A stretch of 64,000 nucleotides of DNA. It comes from Heterocephalus glaber. Lineage: Eukaryota; Chordata; Mammalia; Rodentia; Bathyergidae. Under the pieces are notes generated by a model. The model was not told where the DNA came from. It saw nothing but the letters and a program-made list of their open reading frames with translations, and searched no databases. Numbering within the stretch: position 1 is the stretch's first letter; the number at the start of each line of letters is the position of its first letter. The position numbers and the translations under genes are program-made. Shown piece by piece: positions 1 to 11,994 of the stretch. The DNA is taken from NCBI RefSeq assembly GCF_000247695.1, contig NW_004624866.1, forward strand, positions 4,967,615-5,031,614, in the 5' to 3' direction.

Positions 1-470
1 TGTGAGTTCAGAATTGTTAATCCACACTCTTCAGAAACACCTTTAGCAGTTTCAGTAGCGTTTATGTGCAGTTCCTTTTTACCTTAGCCCCACAGGTGCT
101 ACTCATTTATGAAGTTACTTAGGTCAGCACCCTTTTCCTTCATGCTCTTCAGTAATGTTGTCTCATACTGCTGTATTTGTAGTATAGTTATATTTTTTGG
201 TCATACTCTGCATTCAATCCTGGAATCTCTCACTTTCCTAAATGATGTTTTAGAATTTGTACAATCTGTAGTGCTAGCACCAGGGAGGCTGAGATAGGAG
301 GATCACCTGAGACCAGCCTTAGCAATATAGCAAGACCTCCATAGGAAAAAAAATAAATTTGTACACCTTGATTCATTCTTTGTCCTATAAGTTTAATAGG
401 TTTGGATGGGTACACAATGTCAAGTATTCATCATTATAGTATCATACAGATAAGTAGTTTCCTCACCCTA
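1..470. other. 5' flank, with one B1 relic at about 275-352
   Basis: AT-rich sequence. A sense-strand 7SL/B1-type fragment (gaggctgagataggagg followed by ccagcctt and an A tail) occupies about 275-352. Nothing else was recognised. Confidence 0.55.
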
Positions 471-1700
471 AAAAGTCCCTATGCTTCACCTGTCTTTTCA
501 TCTCTACCATTTCCTCCAGAACCAGTGGTCAGTTTATGCTTATAACTTTGCCTTTCCTGGAATCTCACGTAAATGGAAGCATATAATATATAGCCTCAGA
601 CTGGCTTCTGTCATTTAGCAAAATGAAATTGAGGTTTATGTTTTGTCAGGGCTTGTTAGCACAATAGGATTCCCTTGTATGGTTGTGCCATAGTTAGTTT
701 TATCTATTCAACCTACTGAAGGATATTTTGCTGCTTCCCCTTTGTGGGCTATTATGGATAAACCTGTATAAACATTTGCATGCTGGCATTTTTGTGGATA
801 TAAGTTTCAGATAAGTTGCATAAATAACTTTAGCGCAAATTGGTGGGAGTGGTAAGAGAGTTCAGTTTATTAAGAAACTGCCAAACTGTCTTTCAGAGTG
901 GCTGTACCCCTTCAGCTTCCCATCAGTGGTGGACAAGAGTTCCTCTGCTCTTCATCCTTAAATCATTTGGTATTATCAGTTTGTTTCCATGGAAAGCCAT
1001 TCTGATGGTGTGTACTAGTGGTATTGCATTGTTTTACTCAGCATCCTAATGGTAAAAGATGTGGAGCATCTTTTAAAGGCTTATTTGCTATGTATATGGC
1101 TTCCCTGAATTCTATGGCTTCTTTGGTAAGATATGTGTTCAGTTCCTTTGTCTATTTTTGAATTAGGTTGTTCATTTTCATAGTCTCAAGTTTTAAGAAT
1201 TATTTGTATATTTTATTTACAAATTCTTTATCAGATTTGTGCCTTGCAAATATTTTCTCCCAATATATGGCTTCTCTTTTCATTCTCTTAATAGTCTTTG
1301 GCAAAAGTGTTGTTGCTATTATTATTATTTTGTGGTACTGGGGATTAAACCTAGGGTCTTCACCCTGAGTTACATCCCCAGCCTTCTAAAAGTTTTTGTT
1401 TTGAGATGGTCTTGCCAAGTCACTAAGTCATTTGGGATGGGTTCAAACTGGTGATCCTCCTGCCTCAGTTTCCCAAAGTTCTGGGATTACAGGCATATGC
1501 AACCATGCCTGCCTAAAAGTTTTAATTTTAATTAAACCCTGATATATGTTTCCTTTCTTGGATCATTCTTTAGGTGCTGATGTACTAAGACATCACCAAA
1601 ACCAGAGTCAGGTTGATTTTCTCCTAAGTTTTTTAGTTTTCCTAGTACACTTTGGTCCATGATCCATTAGGAGTCTATTTTTTTAAGATCTGAAGATTTA
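471..1700 (-). mobile_element. Old L1 LINE relic, antisense, with a nested SINE dimer
   Basis: The + strand reads like the reverse complement of a mammalian L1 3' region: the block around 880-940 (cttccatcag-type phrase after a sentence resembling 'aaactgcc aaactgtctttc') and the long T-rich ORF2-derived stretch 1080-1320 are characteristic. It is interrupted at 1332-1508 by an ID/B1 dimer and resumes afterwards. Too decayed to code. Confidence 0.7.
1332..1508 (-). mobile_element. ID/B1 dimeric SINE, antisense
   Basis: Starts with the reverse ID body (tggtactggggattaaacc) and continues into a reverse B1 (gagatggtcttgcc ... ctgggattacaggcat). On the minus strand it is B1 followed by ID, like the B1-dID dimers of several rodent families. 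Inserted into the surrounding L1 relic. Confidence 0.75.
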
Positions 1701-2960
1701 AATAATGACTTTATTGATAAATAATTTACATCCCTTACAATTTACCCATTTAAAATATACATTTTCATTTCAATTTACTTTTTTGAGATGGGGTCTTGCT
1801 GTGCTGTTCAGACTGGCCAAGAACTCGTGATTCTCCCATCTCAGTGTCCTGAATAGCTGAACAACAAGAGTGTACCACTATCTGTACGAGTATGTCCAGC
1901 TAATTCAGTGATTTGCACACAGATGTATGCAACCGTCACTTTTATAGTGCACCACCCACCCATGAGAGTGGGGCCCTTATGACCAAATCACCCCTTAAAG
2001 GTTCCATCTCTTAGTACTGTTATAGTGATAGAGAAAATTTGAACTATAAGTTAGTTATTAAGGTAGCTGAAGTAGAAGAAGTAATCCATTCCTTTAAGAT
2101 TTACCTTTCCCATAACTCTTATTGTTTAAAGTGATGGCTAACTGAAACGTTGACCTGTAACCTAGCTGTAGATAACATTTAACCTAGAGAAAAGCAAAGT
2201 AGAAATGTTTGGGTAGTTTACAATGTATGTGTTTTAAGTGCCATCTGTTTGTTATATGTCTGTAACTTTAACCATTAACAGGAACTAGTTGTAAAAGAGA
2301 AACAGAAATTTTACTAAGACCACCAGGAATGAGGTAATGGCTAAAAGAAGACATAAAAGGAAATGTTAAAACAAAGGATGGTGCGGACATTGATCAGATG
2401 AGTTTCTGGCAGTCCCGCCCTGCTAGCAAGTAAAGGCTTTGTTTTTTTACCCAACTTCTGTGTCTCCGTACATTTCTTTCCACGATTCCGGAACAATAGT
2501 GGCAATTAAATTTCAACCTGAGTTTTGGAGCAGACAAATACTCAAACCATATTAGTAGTTCACTGTGGTTTTGATTTGCCTTTTCCTGATGATTAATGAT
2601 ACTGAACATTTTTTCACATGCCTTATTGGCCACTGATACATCTTTTTAGGAAAAATATCTACTCAGATCCTTTGTCCATTTAGCAAACATTTTCTCCTAT
2701 TCTGTGGGTTGTTTTCTCACCTTCTTGGTAGTACCCTTTTAAAAAAGCACTGTTTTTAATTTTGATGACATCTCATTAGGTTTTTCTTCTCTTGCATGTG
2801 ATTTTGATGTCATGTAAGATGTATTGCCAAAACCCAAGGTCATAGATATTTACTCTTATGTTTTCTTCTAATAGTTTTATATTTCTAGATATTTTAGTTA
2901 GGTTTTTTATTTATTTTGAATTTTTATACATGATGTGAGATAAGGGTCCAACTTCCTTCT
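1701..2960 (-). mobile_element. Old L1 3'-end and ORF2 relics, antisense
   Basis: 1701-1783 and 1903-1990 resemble L1 3' UTR in reverse, including 'tgcaaccgtcac' after 'gatttgcacac'. 2530-2960 resembles reverse ORF2 sequence ('ttgatttgcc', 'cctttgtccattt', 'ttgccaaaacccaaggtcat'). 1990-2530 carries nothing I recognise. One fragmented element or two is undecided. Confidence 0.55.
1784..1902 (-). mobile_element. Decayed B1-type SINE, antisense
   Basis: Begins ttttgagatggggtcttgct and has a recognisable but eroded B1 body. It sits inside old L1 3'-end sequence. Confidence 0.6.
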
Positions 2961-5080
2961 GGACCAGTGCTGGGGGTATAGATAGTGGTGAACTTCTTTC
3001 TGAGTGACATTACACTCACGAGCTGAGTGCCTGGTAGGGAGGGACGGCAGTCCCAGGTCTTCTAGCCTGCCCCTCCATGAATTAGGAGCAAGCTCCATTA
3101 TAGACCTGGTATTTTTAGTGGAGCTGTGCCGAAGGTACAGCCTGCGTCCCATGAGTGGGGCTGGACAGAAGGTTGCCTGCGCCTCTCTCCCACACTTGCT
3201 CAGAAATAAGTCTCAGCAACAGGTAGCTGGGGAGAGAATGATAAATGCTGATGTCCTGCCCCTCCAAGGAGGGTAACACTCCACCTGGGAGCCGAGAGGG
3301 GAGGTCCTCACCCGTGTGGGGCATTTCATCTCTAAGCCAAGAGCAAGGATGCAGGGAGTGGGTCTTGGCTCAAATGCCACAGACTCTCACTTTTTTCACT
3401 GAGTTTTCATAGACTTTATTGAATAAATATTTTTTTTTGCCAGGTGCCCTTAAGACCATTTCCAGAGATTTAAATGATTATGTGTTAATAATTTTCACCA
3501 GTTTTTCTGTGAGGTAAGTGGATGGAGTTCCTCATGCAGTTGTGTTGCTATAGATTCTGTTTTGATAACTCAAAGTCAGAGAGACAGTGGGCAGTGAAAA
3601 CCAGAAAATTTAAATTCCAGTGCCCACATAATAATTCATTCTATATATATATATTTATTGATTAAAAGTCAACTATAAAAATGGATTAGAACTAAAAATG
3701 GATTGGGTTGATGGTAAAGCAAGAACTTTGCATTATTAGACATATTCTTATCCATAAACTTTATGTGGTATCGGCTGTAAATAAGGCATAGAAATAGAAG
3801 ATAATAATCTGTTTTGGAAATTAGATTTTCATAGAAAAAACTAATAAACTAAGGGCAGCCTATGCCAAGTGCCCAGAGAATCAGTGCTCCAGTTTTTCAG
3901 GGTCACAGGGAGTATCCAGGACTGTAGTGGTCAGGGAGGATTTCCCTGGGAGAACAGTGAACTGAACAAGGTTTGGAGAAGGGTAGAATTCAGCATGGTG
4001 GGTAGGTTGAGTTGAGGTCATATTCCAAGGAGGCATTGCAAGGCGGCAGTTCTGGAATGGGGCTGCATATATTTGGTTTGGGTAATAGTAGTCAATAGAC
4101 CTGCCTGCTTACTGGAAGGTTTGTGTAGAGATCAGTGTGGAGCTATGAGTTGGTGAGTGACCAGAAATCCAGGAAGGCTTGGTTGCTGGACCAGAGAGTC
4201 TGGACTTAATGTTAAAGTAACTTGAGAAAAAGAAATGTTAAGAAAAAGGCTTTGTCTGTAATGTGTAGAGAGAATGAAGTGTGTGTGTTTGTGTATACAT
4301 GTGGCCGGCAATAGGGAGCTGGAGGCAAGAAAACTAGTTAAAAAATTTACAGAAAGTCTGAACTAAGTGAAGAGAGGGGAATGGAAAGGAAGTGTCTGGT
4401 GGATGTAAAAATATAAATAAATTTGGTGGATGTTAAAATAAGGACAAGTAGAGGTTAAGACAAACATGGCAGTTGTTACCATAAATAAATAAAAACACTA
4501 CAATGCCAGGGGATATGGACTGACGTAGAGATTTGAAGCACTACATATATTTTAATGATGGATTTCTGCTGCAGTAAGTAGTTAAAGGGAATCTATTTTT
4601 TAGTTTACTTATATTTTCTGTTATTGTTTCTGTTTTCTTCCTTCCACAATCGCTTGGTTTTAATTTAATTTTAAATTATTCTCTTTTATGTGTTGGCAGG
4701 AGGAAACCAAGGTTTGCAACTGCAAAGGTTGCGTATCATTTCAAGGATGAGTTTCCTCCCTTGAAATCAGCTATCAGCTACAAATGGAAGAAGGCACGTG
4801 GCCAACTCTTGCTTTTTGGCAGGTCTGATGTGACCTTCAAAACTCCTTAGGATATACTGGTTTCTTGCGGGGCTGCAGCTAGACTACGGCTGGCAGAGTC
4901 TCCCACGGCTACCTGGGAGTGTAGGACTCACGGCTCTTGGGCTAGAGTTGCCAAAACAATACAAAATCACGGACAAAATGCAAAGCACAAAACCCCATTC
5001 CTTACCACAGCGGGCTGATGAGTTAAGTCGTGGAGGGAAGGGGGAAGGTTCGGCTCTTGCCCTTTTAAAATTTCAGCGCA
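2961..5080. other. CACNB4 5' flank, no recognised feature
   Basis: A mixed-composition stretch (GC-richer at 2990-3330) and then AT-rich sequence. No repeat, exon or RNA gene was recognised. A run of open frames at 2900-3330 on both strands has no recognisable protein and no splice logic. The segment 4680-4950 next to the promoter is a reasonable place to look for conserved regulatory sequence, but I see no named motif. Confidence 0.5.
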
Positions 5081-5083
5081 GGG

Positions 5084-5085
<2 letters not shown>

Positions 5086-5119
<34 letters not shown>

Positions 5120-5129
5120 GCGCGCGCGC
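5086..5129. repeat. (CA)n-(CG)n alternating purine-pyrimidine tract
   Basis: Sixteen AC units run directly into six CG units, giving 44 bases of uninterrupted purine-pyrimidine alternation about 460 bases before the CACNB4 start codon. Such tracts are the classic Z-DNA-forming type; that it forms Z-DNA here is inference. Confidence 0.95.
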
Positions 5130-5592
5130 CCCTACCTCGCTCGGTTCTTCCCACTCCCCGCCACACTGCACCAGCCTCCTTCTCTAAGTCCTGATTCATG
5201 AACCGTGCCACCTTTGTCTCATTTTAAACTGTGCAGACTATTTTAATCTTCCCACCCCCATCTCAGATTTCCCCCTCCCTTCATCCTCCGGAAAGCTCTG
5301 GTGTAGAGCGCTGGCGGAGCGGGAGAACGCTTCTTCCCCACGGTTCGGCTCGGGCAGGGCCGACCCCGCGAAGCCCCCTCCCCGGAACCCCGCTGCGGGA
5401 GCGGGGGCGGCCTCTCGGCCCCCTTTAAGGTGCGGCGCTTCACGAAGTGCGGGCGGGGAGCCTGGGCCGAGCACGAGGCCGAGCGGGCGGGGAAGCCCTG
5501 GTCCCCGCGCCCCGCCCGCACCCGGCCTCGAGGGCAGCAGGCCTCGCCCCGGTCCTCACCCCCGCGCGGGCGTGGCGCGCTGCCGCGGAACC

Positions 5593-5652
5593 ATGTCCTC
5601 CTCCCACGCCAGGAACGGGACCGCGGACGGGCCGCACTCCCCCACCTCGCAG
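5593..5652 (+). CDS. CACNB4: CACNB4 coding exon 1 (start of the long beta-4 N-terminus)
   Basis: First coding exon of the beta-4 auxiliary subunit of voltage-gated calcium channels, a cytoplasmic protein that binds the I-II loop of the pore-forming alpha-1 subunit and controls its trafficking and gating. It encodes 20 residues, MSSSHARNGTADGPHSPTSQ, which I recognise as the long (beta-4b type) N-terminus. As I recall the human protein it starts MSSSSYAKNG, so this copy appears one residue shorter, with changes at residues 5-7. The start ATG has A at -3, a good initiation context. The only in-frame upstream start-like codon is a GTG at 5572. The exon ends CAG at 5652, followed by the donor gtaccg. 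Sixty coding bases give a phase-0 junction that joins in frame to the exon at 6155. It lies in a CpG island with GC boxes upstream. Confidence 0.93.
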
Positions 5653-6478
<826 letters not shown>

Positions 6479-6509
6479 TAGGCCGGCGGAGACCCGGACA
6501 TTGAATTTA

Positions 6510-8149
6510 AGAGCTAGAAATGTTTAGGTTGCACCGTCCGTGCGTGGGAAAGCGTCTTTAAGTGGCGCAACTCGACTTTGAATATCCAGTCCCCGGGGCC
6601 CGGCAACCTGCTTTGAACCTGGTTTGTGAGTTGGGGGGCTTCTTCTATTTTTTGTTCTATTTCGAATTCTGTGTTGGGAGAGATCTCCGGACTCTCGTCA
6701 AAAGAAAGACACTTTGAGCAGAAAGTTTGTTTTCCTTTTGGGACCGCTTTTTTTTTTTTTTGATTGATTTAATAGGGAAGCACCGGTTCTAAGGTTAAGC
6801 CAACTTCAATAAGCGAAGACCGGCTCTCGGTTTCTGGGGTCTGGTGGTATCACCATTTGTGTTTGCTTTCTGCTCAGTTCTAGTGCGAGTTGGTTGAGCT
6901 GAGGATCACTGGTATTGTTCAATAATGCTTAGGTGCCTTTCACCTTGACACAGGAAATTGGTCCTGTTTTCGTACTATTCATGTAAATGAAAGCTTCCCT
7001 AGCTGCTGGGTGAGAGAGAAATCTTGTAAAAGCGAGTCACCTCGATCTCTCTTAGGAGCTGAAACTATTGTGGAATGTGTGTTTGGGGTGACTTGGGAAG
7101 AGTTTGGTCATCGCACCAAGAAGGTTTTATCCCAGGTTCTGCTCTGGGCTGTTCTAGTGACCTTGAGAAGTTCTTTTCCTCTAGGTCTGTTACATATTGT
7201 GTAATGGTTTCTAACCCATGATGGCAGCTGTGGTTTTCTCTCGTGATTACCATCAATTTCAGTATGTTTTTCAATACGGACTAAGCTTTAGACTCAAAAT
7301 TGGACTTTGACCCTCCTAAAGTGCCTGTAAAGCACATTTGGGCAATACTTATTAAACAGAATTGTATTTTCTACAGAAAGAAGTTATTAATACTACTGTT
7401 TAATTCAGTGAGTACTAAATGTGCATTATTTATATTTGGGATTCTGGATTGATTCTAAAATTATATTCTATCCCCTTTGTAATCCTTAGATTGTGTATTT
7501 GAAAAGGTGAAGATGTTGTTCATCTTTAAAAAATTGATGTTATGCAACTGTTGAAGTTTCGTTGATGTTTCTTTTGTAGGTACCTATTTTTGGTAATGCT
7601 TTATTGTTGCAAATTCTTGGAAATAAAGATTAGTTATAGAGCAGTGTATTTTGTGAGCTGTTTGACTATAACTTTTGAATGTACACCATCACTGCATTAA
7701 TGCTTTAGTCTTCCAAGCACAAAAAACCCTATTTTTATTCTTTTCTCTATGCCAATTGATATATATTATAAAGTGCTCTTATAAAGTGTGCTGCTATTTG
7801 CTGACTTAAAAATGTAAAAAAAATTACAAAAGTAATTTTGGGAGTAATTTTCATCAGTGTGGGCTTTAACAATATATTTCATGAATCTTTATGAAACTGA
7901 GATTCATTTATAAAATGGTTAATTTAAATTTAGCAATTAATTGCAATCTTCCTGTTTTGGGGCCCAAAAATAATGCCTAATTTTTTGAGCACTTAGAGCT
8001 CAGGAAATGTCCTATACGTGATGTCATTTAAGTGGTGTCCTACAGACTTCTGTAAGGGCAACAATAAACTAGACATTTATATTTCTTTGATGAAATGAAA
8101 AATTATTCAAAGTGGAATTTAACAGTATTGGACAGTTTTCACCCAAATG
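6510..8149. other. Intron 2 proximal part, no recognised feature
   Basis: The CpG island fades by about 6510. The following 1.6 kb is AT-rich with T-runs (6745-6760) and no repeat or exon that I recognise. Confidence 0.5.
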
Positions 8150-8159
8150 CCAAAGAATT

Positions 8160-8239
8160 TTTTTTTGGTACTGGGGATCAAACTCAGGACCTTGTGCTTA
8201 TGAGTCAGACATTGGCACCACTGAGCTAAATCCCAGGCC
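8160..8239 (-). mobile_element. ID SINE, antisense (part of an ID+B1 composite)
   Basis: T-run then tggtactggggatcaaactc ... cactgagctaaatcccaggcc, the reverse of a tRNA-derived ID body. It directly abuts a B1 at 8240; the 10-base duplication ccaaagaatt lies at 8150-8159 and 8374-8383, so it flanks the pair, not the ID alone. Confidence 0.9.
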
Positions 8240-8373
8240 ATTTTTTTGGTTTTTAGAGATAGGATCTCCCTATGTAGTTCAGGCTGGCCTCAAACTCACT
8301 GCGTAGCCCAGGCCGGCCTGGAACTCACGGCAATCCTGCTGCCTCAGCAGGCGTGAGCCACCATGCCCAGCGA
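8240..8373 (-). mobile_element. B1 SINE, antisense (part of the composite)
   Basis: Reverse B1 with the internal duplication still visible (two 'caggctggcctcaaactc'-like blocks at about 8279-8330) and a 'gagccaccatgcccag' end. Shares its outer target-site duplication with the adjoining ID. Confidence 0.88.
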
Positions 8374-9249
8374 CCAAAGAATTAAAAAAACCAACCAAAC
8401 ACAATAGCTGTTTAAATTGCTAGAGCCTCATTATTAGAATGACTAGTAATTTATTGATATTTAAATTCTTAATATGTACAAGTGATGGACCTCTTTTTGG
8501 TGATATTTTACAGTCTGTTCAGTGCCTTTGCACAGGAAGAAGACAGTGGGCATAAAATAACAATGCTGTTCATTTCTTTGTCATGTCAGGGAGGGAAAAC
8601 TTTTACTAAAAAACATTGACAGGTTGCATCAGGTATTGAAGACTGGGCTGATGATAAAAGGGCAATTGGCAAACTTAGTAACAAAATCTTTGTTCTTTGA
8701 GCTGATAGAGTTTCATTGCTTGTGTGTGTACCTGTAGACTTGTGAGGGCACACGCGTACATGCACACGTTTGAGTTGGCCTGAAAATAAGCAGACTGAGA
8801 GAGCCTCCCATCACCCTGAGGCCTGCTTGCAAAGTCCCTCAGGCATCTTTGACCTTGTTTCCTGGTCTACTATGTTTCGGGCTTCCACAGTTTGGGAGGG
8901 ATGGAGGTTTTGGAATGAATCCAGGGAATAACTAAATGTCTTCTTTGAGGAAAGGTGAGAAGATTAAATATTTTGCCACTGAAAGGAGAAAAATCTAGGG
9001 GTGACCCAGAAATGATCTTCAAAGGCATTCTCTGGAAATGTGATGGAGTGTTCTTGCTGTTCATTGAGGGTGACACCAAAAAAATTGGCTGAAATTAGAA
9101 AGAAATGATGTTTTACAGCAGGCTTTCCCTAAGAATATTGCTGTCATTGGAATGGCTTTCAAGTGTGGCTATAGAATTTTCTCCCAGGGCATCCCTTCTG
9201 ACAGGCCATTTATGAATGGATTGTTTATCCATGTTTGACATATTTAGGA

Positions 9250-9400
9250 AGCACTTAAACATTTGCTATGTGCCCTGCACTGTGTTGAATATTATGGGGA
9301 AAAGACAAATGAGGCACAGCTTCTTTACTTCAAAGATTCTGTACTGTAGTTATGGAGACAGGTGTATGTGAAAGTACCAAGGGGTTGGGCCCAGTGACCT
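9250..9400 (+). mobile_element. Ancient interspersed repeat relic
   Basis: Contains the mammalian-wide phrase 'tgctatgtgccctgcactg' followed by a 'gggaaaagacaaatgaggcac' type block, as in old LINE/SINE relics found in all mammals. Family not assigned. Confidence 0.45.
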
Positions 9401-9639
9401 GTGCCCTGAATATTAAAAGGACCCATGGGTGTCACTGCACTTACAGTTCGTATGCTAGAGTACTCCAAGTTAGTTCTCTTTGCATTGGGAATTGAAGAGA
9501 AAATCTGGAGTGGGATTAGTTTGTTGACTTCTTATTAAATCTGTCCTTATGAGGATGGCAGGGTTTTATATGGCCAGGCTTTTTTAACCAGTATCCAGGT
9601 TCATGTCTGGGTACAGAGCTTGAACACACGCTCTTCCCT

Positions 9640-10010
9640 CTTGCCACAGGCCCTTTGCACATGGTGAGCCCTGTGTGTAGAGGATTCTTGTTATGCTGCC
9701 TAGTTAACTTTTAATCTTCCTTGAGATCTGAATTTAGTCTTCACTTCCTTTTCTAACCTCCCTGATAAGGTCAGTTTTCCACTTATGGGCTCCCAGAATA
9801 GAGTACCCTGTGCTAATTTTCAGTAACATCACCACAATTATAATTCAGCATGTGCTTAGATTTCTCTCTTAATGTCTGCCTCCCCATCCACACAGTGAGT
9901 TCCACAAGGATGAGGACTTATCTGAATATGGTCTTCTTTGTAGCCTCAACATCTAGCATAGTGAATGTTCACTCAGTATTCATTCGAATGAATAAAGGAG
10001 TGGCTGGAGG
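9640..10010 (+). mobile_element. L2 LINE 3' end, sense
   Basis: Order of blocks is that of the L2 3' end: 'ggccctttgcac' near the left, 'tcttcacttcc', then 'gtgagttccacaagga', 'catctagcatagtgaatg' and 'attcgaatgaataaa' at the end. Confidence 0.75.
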
Positions 10011-10069
10011 GAGGACTAACTTGACCACCAGGTCTTGCTTCAACATTAAATCCTTTGTTTGATGGGACA

Positions 10070-10440
10070 AATTTCCTCCTAACAAACCTCCCCCAAAACT
10101 TAAGTAGCTTAAAACAAGAATTTATTTTTATGCACAGACCAGACATTTTTTCTGCTTCGTGTGCTGTTATGTGGGCATTGGGATGGCTAGAAGGTTCAAA
10201 ATAGCCTCACACATGTGGTTGGCAGTTGGTGCTGGCTCATGGCTCAGAACTCAGCTAGAGCTTTTGACAGGGAGCTCAGTTTCCCTCCACCTGGGCCCCA
10301 ACATGGCTGCCCAAGCTTCTTGATAGTGTGGGTCTGGCTTCAAAGCAGGAGCATCCCAAGGAGCAGAGCTAAAGCTAAAGCTGTCTCAACCTCCCTTTGC
10401 TAAATTGGCATGTCATCACTTCTCTTGCATTCTCTAAGTC
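10070..10440 (+). mobile_element. Ancient interspersed repeat relic
   Basis: Resembles a mammalian-wide repeat with 'aacttaagtagcttaaaac', 'ttggcagttggtgctggctc' and 'catggctgccc' blocks. Related-looking sequence lies at 38710-39110. Family not assigned. Confidence 0.4.
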
Positions 10441-10496
10441 AGAACAGGTCTAAAAGCCTTCCTCATTTCAAAGGAAGACAAAGGAGCCTATTTTTT

Positions 10497-11222
10497 AAAA
10501 ATTAATTTTATTGGTACATTTTATTGGTACATTTCAGGTATACAATTCATTTCCATTTATCATTGGGTGTTTGTACCTGTACATGATGTATCTTGGTTCT
10601 TATTTTTTCCCCATTACCTGTGCGCCCTTCACCCCCTCTGCCCTTCCCTATTTACATAGACTTCATTTCCATTTTTTTCTTTTCTCATAGTTTTTCTTTT
10701 CCCTCTTTTCCTTTCCCCTTCCTCTTCCTTCACTCCTTCGTCTTTGGACTTTTTTTCCTATTTCAAATTATCAATTATTCATTTTAATCATTTTAACCCT
10801 TCATTACACTTTCAGTTTCTCACAGTAGTGAAACTATTTGGTATTTACACGTGTGTCCTATTTATTTTACTTAAGAGTATGGCCTCGATATGCATCCATT
10901 TAGCTATAAATGACTCTAGTTTCTCATTCTTGATGGCTGAGTAGTACTCCATTTTATAAAAAAACCACATTTTCTTTATACAGTCTCCAGTTGATGGGCA
11001 TTTGGGCTGCTTCCAAGTTTTAGCTATTACAAACTGTGCCGCTATGAACATGGGTGCACATATATCACTGTGGTATGATTCTTTAAATTCTTTTGGGAAG
11101 ATACCCAGCAGGGGAATAGCTGGGTCAAATGGGACCTCTAGTCCTAGTTCTTTGAGGTATCTCCATACTGACTTCCCCAGTGCTTGCACCAGTCTGCACT
11201 CCCACCAACAATGGAGAAGGGT
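10497..11222 (-). mobile_element. Young 5'-truncated L1, antisense, with perfect TSD
   Basis: A 726-base insertion flanked by the 16-base duplication aaggagcctatttttt (10481-10496 and 11223-11238). On the minus strand it runs from a truncated ORF2 3' end, through a 3' UTR of about 350 bases (C/T-rich on the plus strand), to an A-rich tail. The ORF2 remnant (10845-11189) includes FDPAIPLLGIFPKE, MFIAAQFVIAKTW and KMEYYSAIKNEK, all standard L1 ORF2 C-terminal signatures, and is open for 114 codons. The reverse transcriptase and endonuclease regions are absent, so the copy is dead. Its 3' UTR matches 51541-51944 and the fragment at the right edge, so this is one L1 subfamily. Confidence 0.95.
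10845..11189 (-). pseudogene. L1 ORF2 C-terminal fragment
   Basis: 114 open codons ending in a stop at 10845-10847. They cover only the extreme C-terminus of ORF2, downstream of the catalytic domains. It lies wholly inside the 5'-truncated L1, has no promoter of its own and should not be treated as a gene. Confidence 0.9.
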
Positions 11223-11408
11223 AAGGAGCCTATTTTTTGATAGAGGTCATATTGCAAAAACTAGTAAACAAAAAAATAAATCAAATTCATTGTTAATATT
11301 ACAAATTGAGCAAGTTAAAGATTATTCCAGCTACATGACAAATTAAATAAAAAATGTATGTGGGTACAAAAAACATATTTGATAAATTTTAAACATTTTG
11401 CAGGTTAA

Positions 11409-11497
11409 GAATACAAGGGGCTAAGCATGGCCGCCCATGCCCAGCTTGGGCCATTAAGGTCAAAGGATTGCTTATGTCCAGTTCAAAGGGAAACCCT
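11409..11497 (+). mobile_element. Probable B1-type SINE remnant
   Basis: 'aaggattgcttatgtccagttcaaagg' is close to the middle of a 7SL-derived SINE and is followed by 'aaaccctgg'. Strongly decayed. Confidence 0.35.

Positions 11498-11499
<2 letters not shown>

Positions 11500-11529
<30 letters not shown>
11500..11529. repeat. (TA)15 microsatellite
   Basis: Thirty bases of uninterrupted TA followed by degenerate atatatg units to about 11552. Confidence 0.95.
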
Positions 11530-11531
<2 letters not shown>

Positions 11532-11599
11532 AGAAATATATGTATATATGTATCTGTATAGAAAGAGAGACTAATAAAATTATATTCTAAAACCTCATA

Positions 11600-11815
11600 A
11601 AAACATCACATTGAGCACAGCAACTAGAAATAACATATTCAGTAGCCAGTAAATGATTAAATAATAGTGCATCATCTACAGAGTACTACTGGGCTATTAA
11701 AGAAATTACAAAGTGGATCTGCATGTTATGATATAAAAATACAGTTAAGACATCCACTTGAAATACATTCAAGTGAAAATTAAGCTAAAGAATAATAAAT
11801 AATAAAATTTCATTA
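11600..11815 (+). mobile_element. Old L1-type 3' relic, sense
   Basis: The order 'ccagtaaatgattaaataatagtgc', 'actactgggctattaaag', 'gatctgcatgttatgatat' and 'gtgaaaattaagc' parallels the 3' end of old mammalian L1 elements. Confidence 0.5.
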
Positions 11816-11831
11816 AAAAAGAGCTTGTGTG

Positions 11832-11994
11832 TCTTCCGGGTGTGGTGGCTCATGCCTGTAGTCCCAGCACTTGGGAGGCTGAGGCAGGAGGATCTCTGTG
11901 AGTTTGAGGCCAGCCTTGGCTACATAGTGAGTTCAAGGCCAGCCTGAACTACATAGTGAGGCCCTGTCTCAAAAAAAAGAAAGAGAAAGAAAAA
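11832..11994 (+). mobile_element. B1 SINE, sense, full length, TSD-flanked
   Basis: Starts ccgggtgtggtggctcatgc and shows the 7SL A/B-box region, the internal tandem duplication (two 'ctacatagtgag' blocks) and an A-rich tail. Flanked by agcttgtgtg at 11822-11831 and 11995-12004. One of the least decayed B1 copies in the window. Confidence 0.95.

Noticed and set aside
2907..3324. Overlapping frames on both strands in a GC-richer patch
   Set aside because: No recognisable domain or splice sites, and frames on both strands point to composition rather than coding.
8112..8306. Recurrent peptide motif (WYWG.NSGPC...TTELNP) in open frames at 1239, 8112, 32654, 33717, 36009 and, on the minus strand, 34547
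   Set aside because: It looks like a conserved protein family, but it is the translation of reversed ID SINEs.
10845..11189. 114-codon frame with conserved-looking sequence
   Set aside because: It is the C-terminus of L1 ORF2 in a truncated copy, not a host gene.
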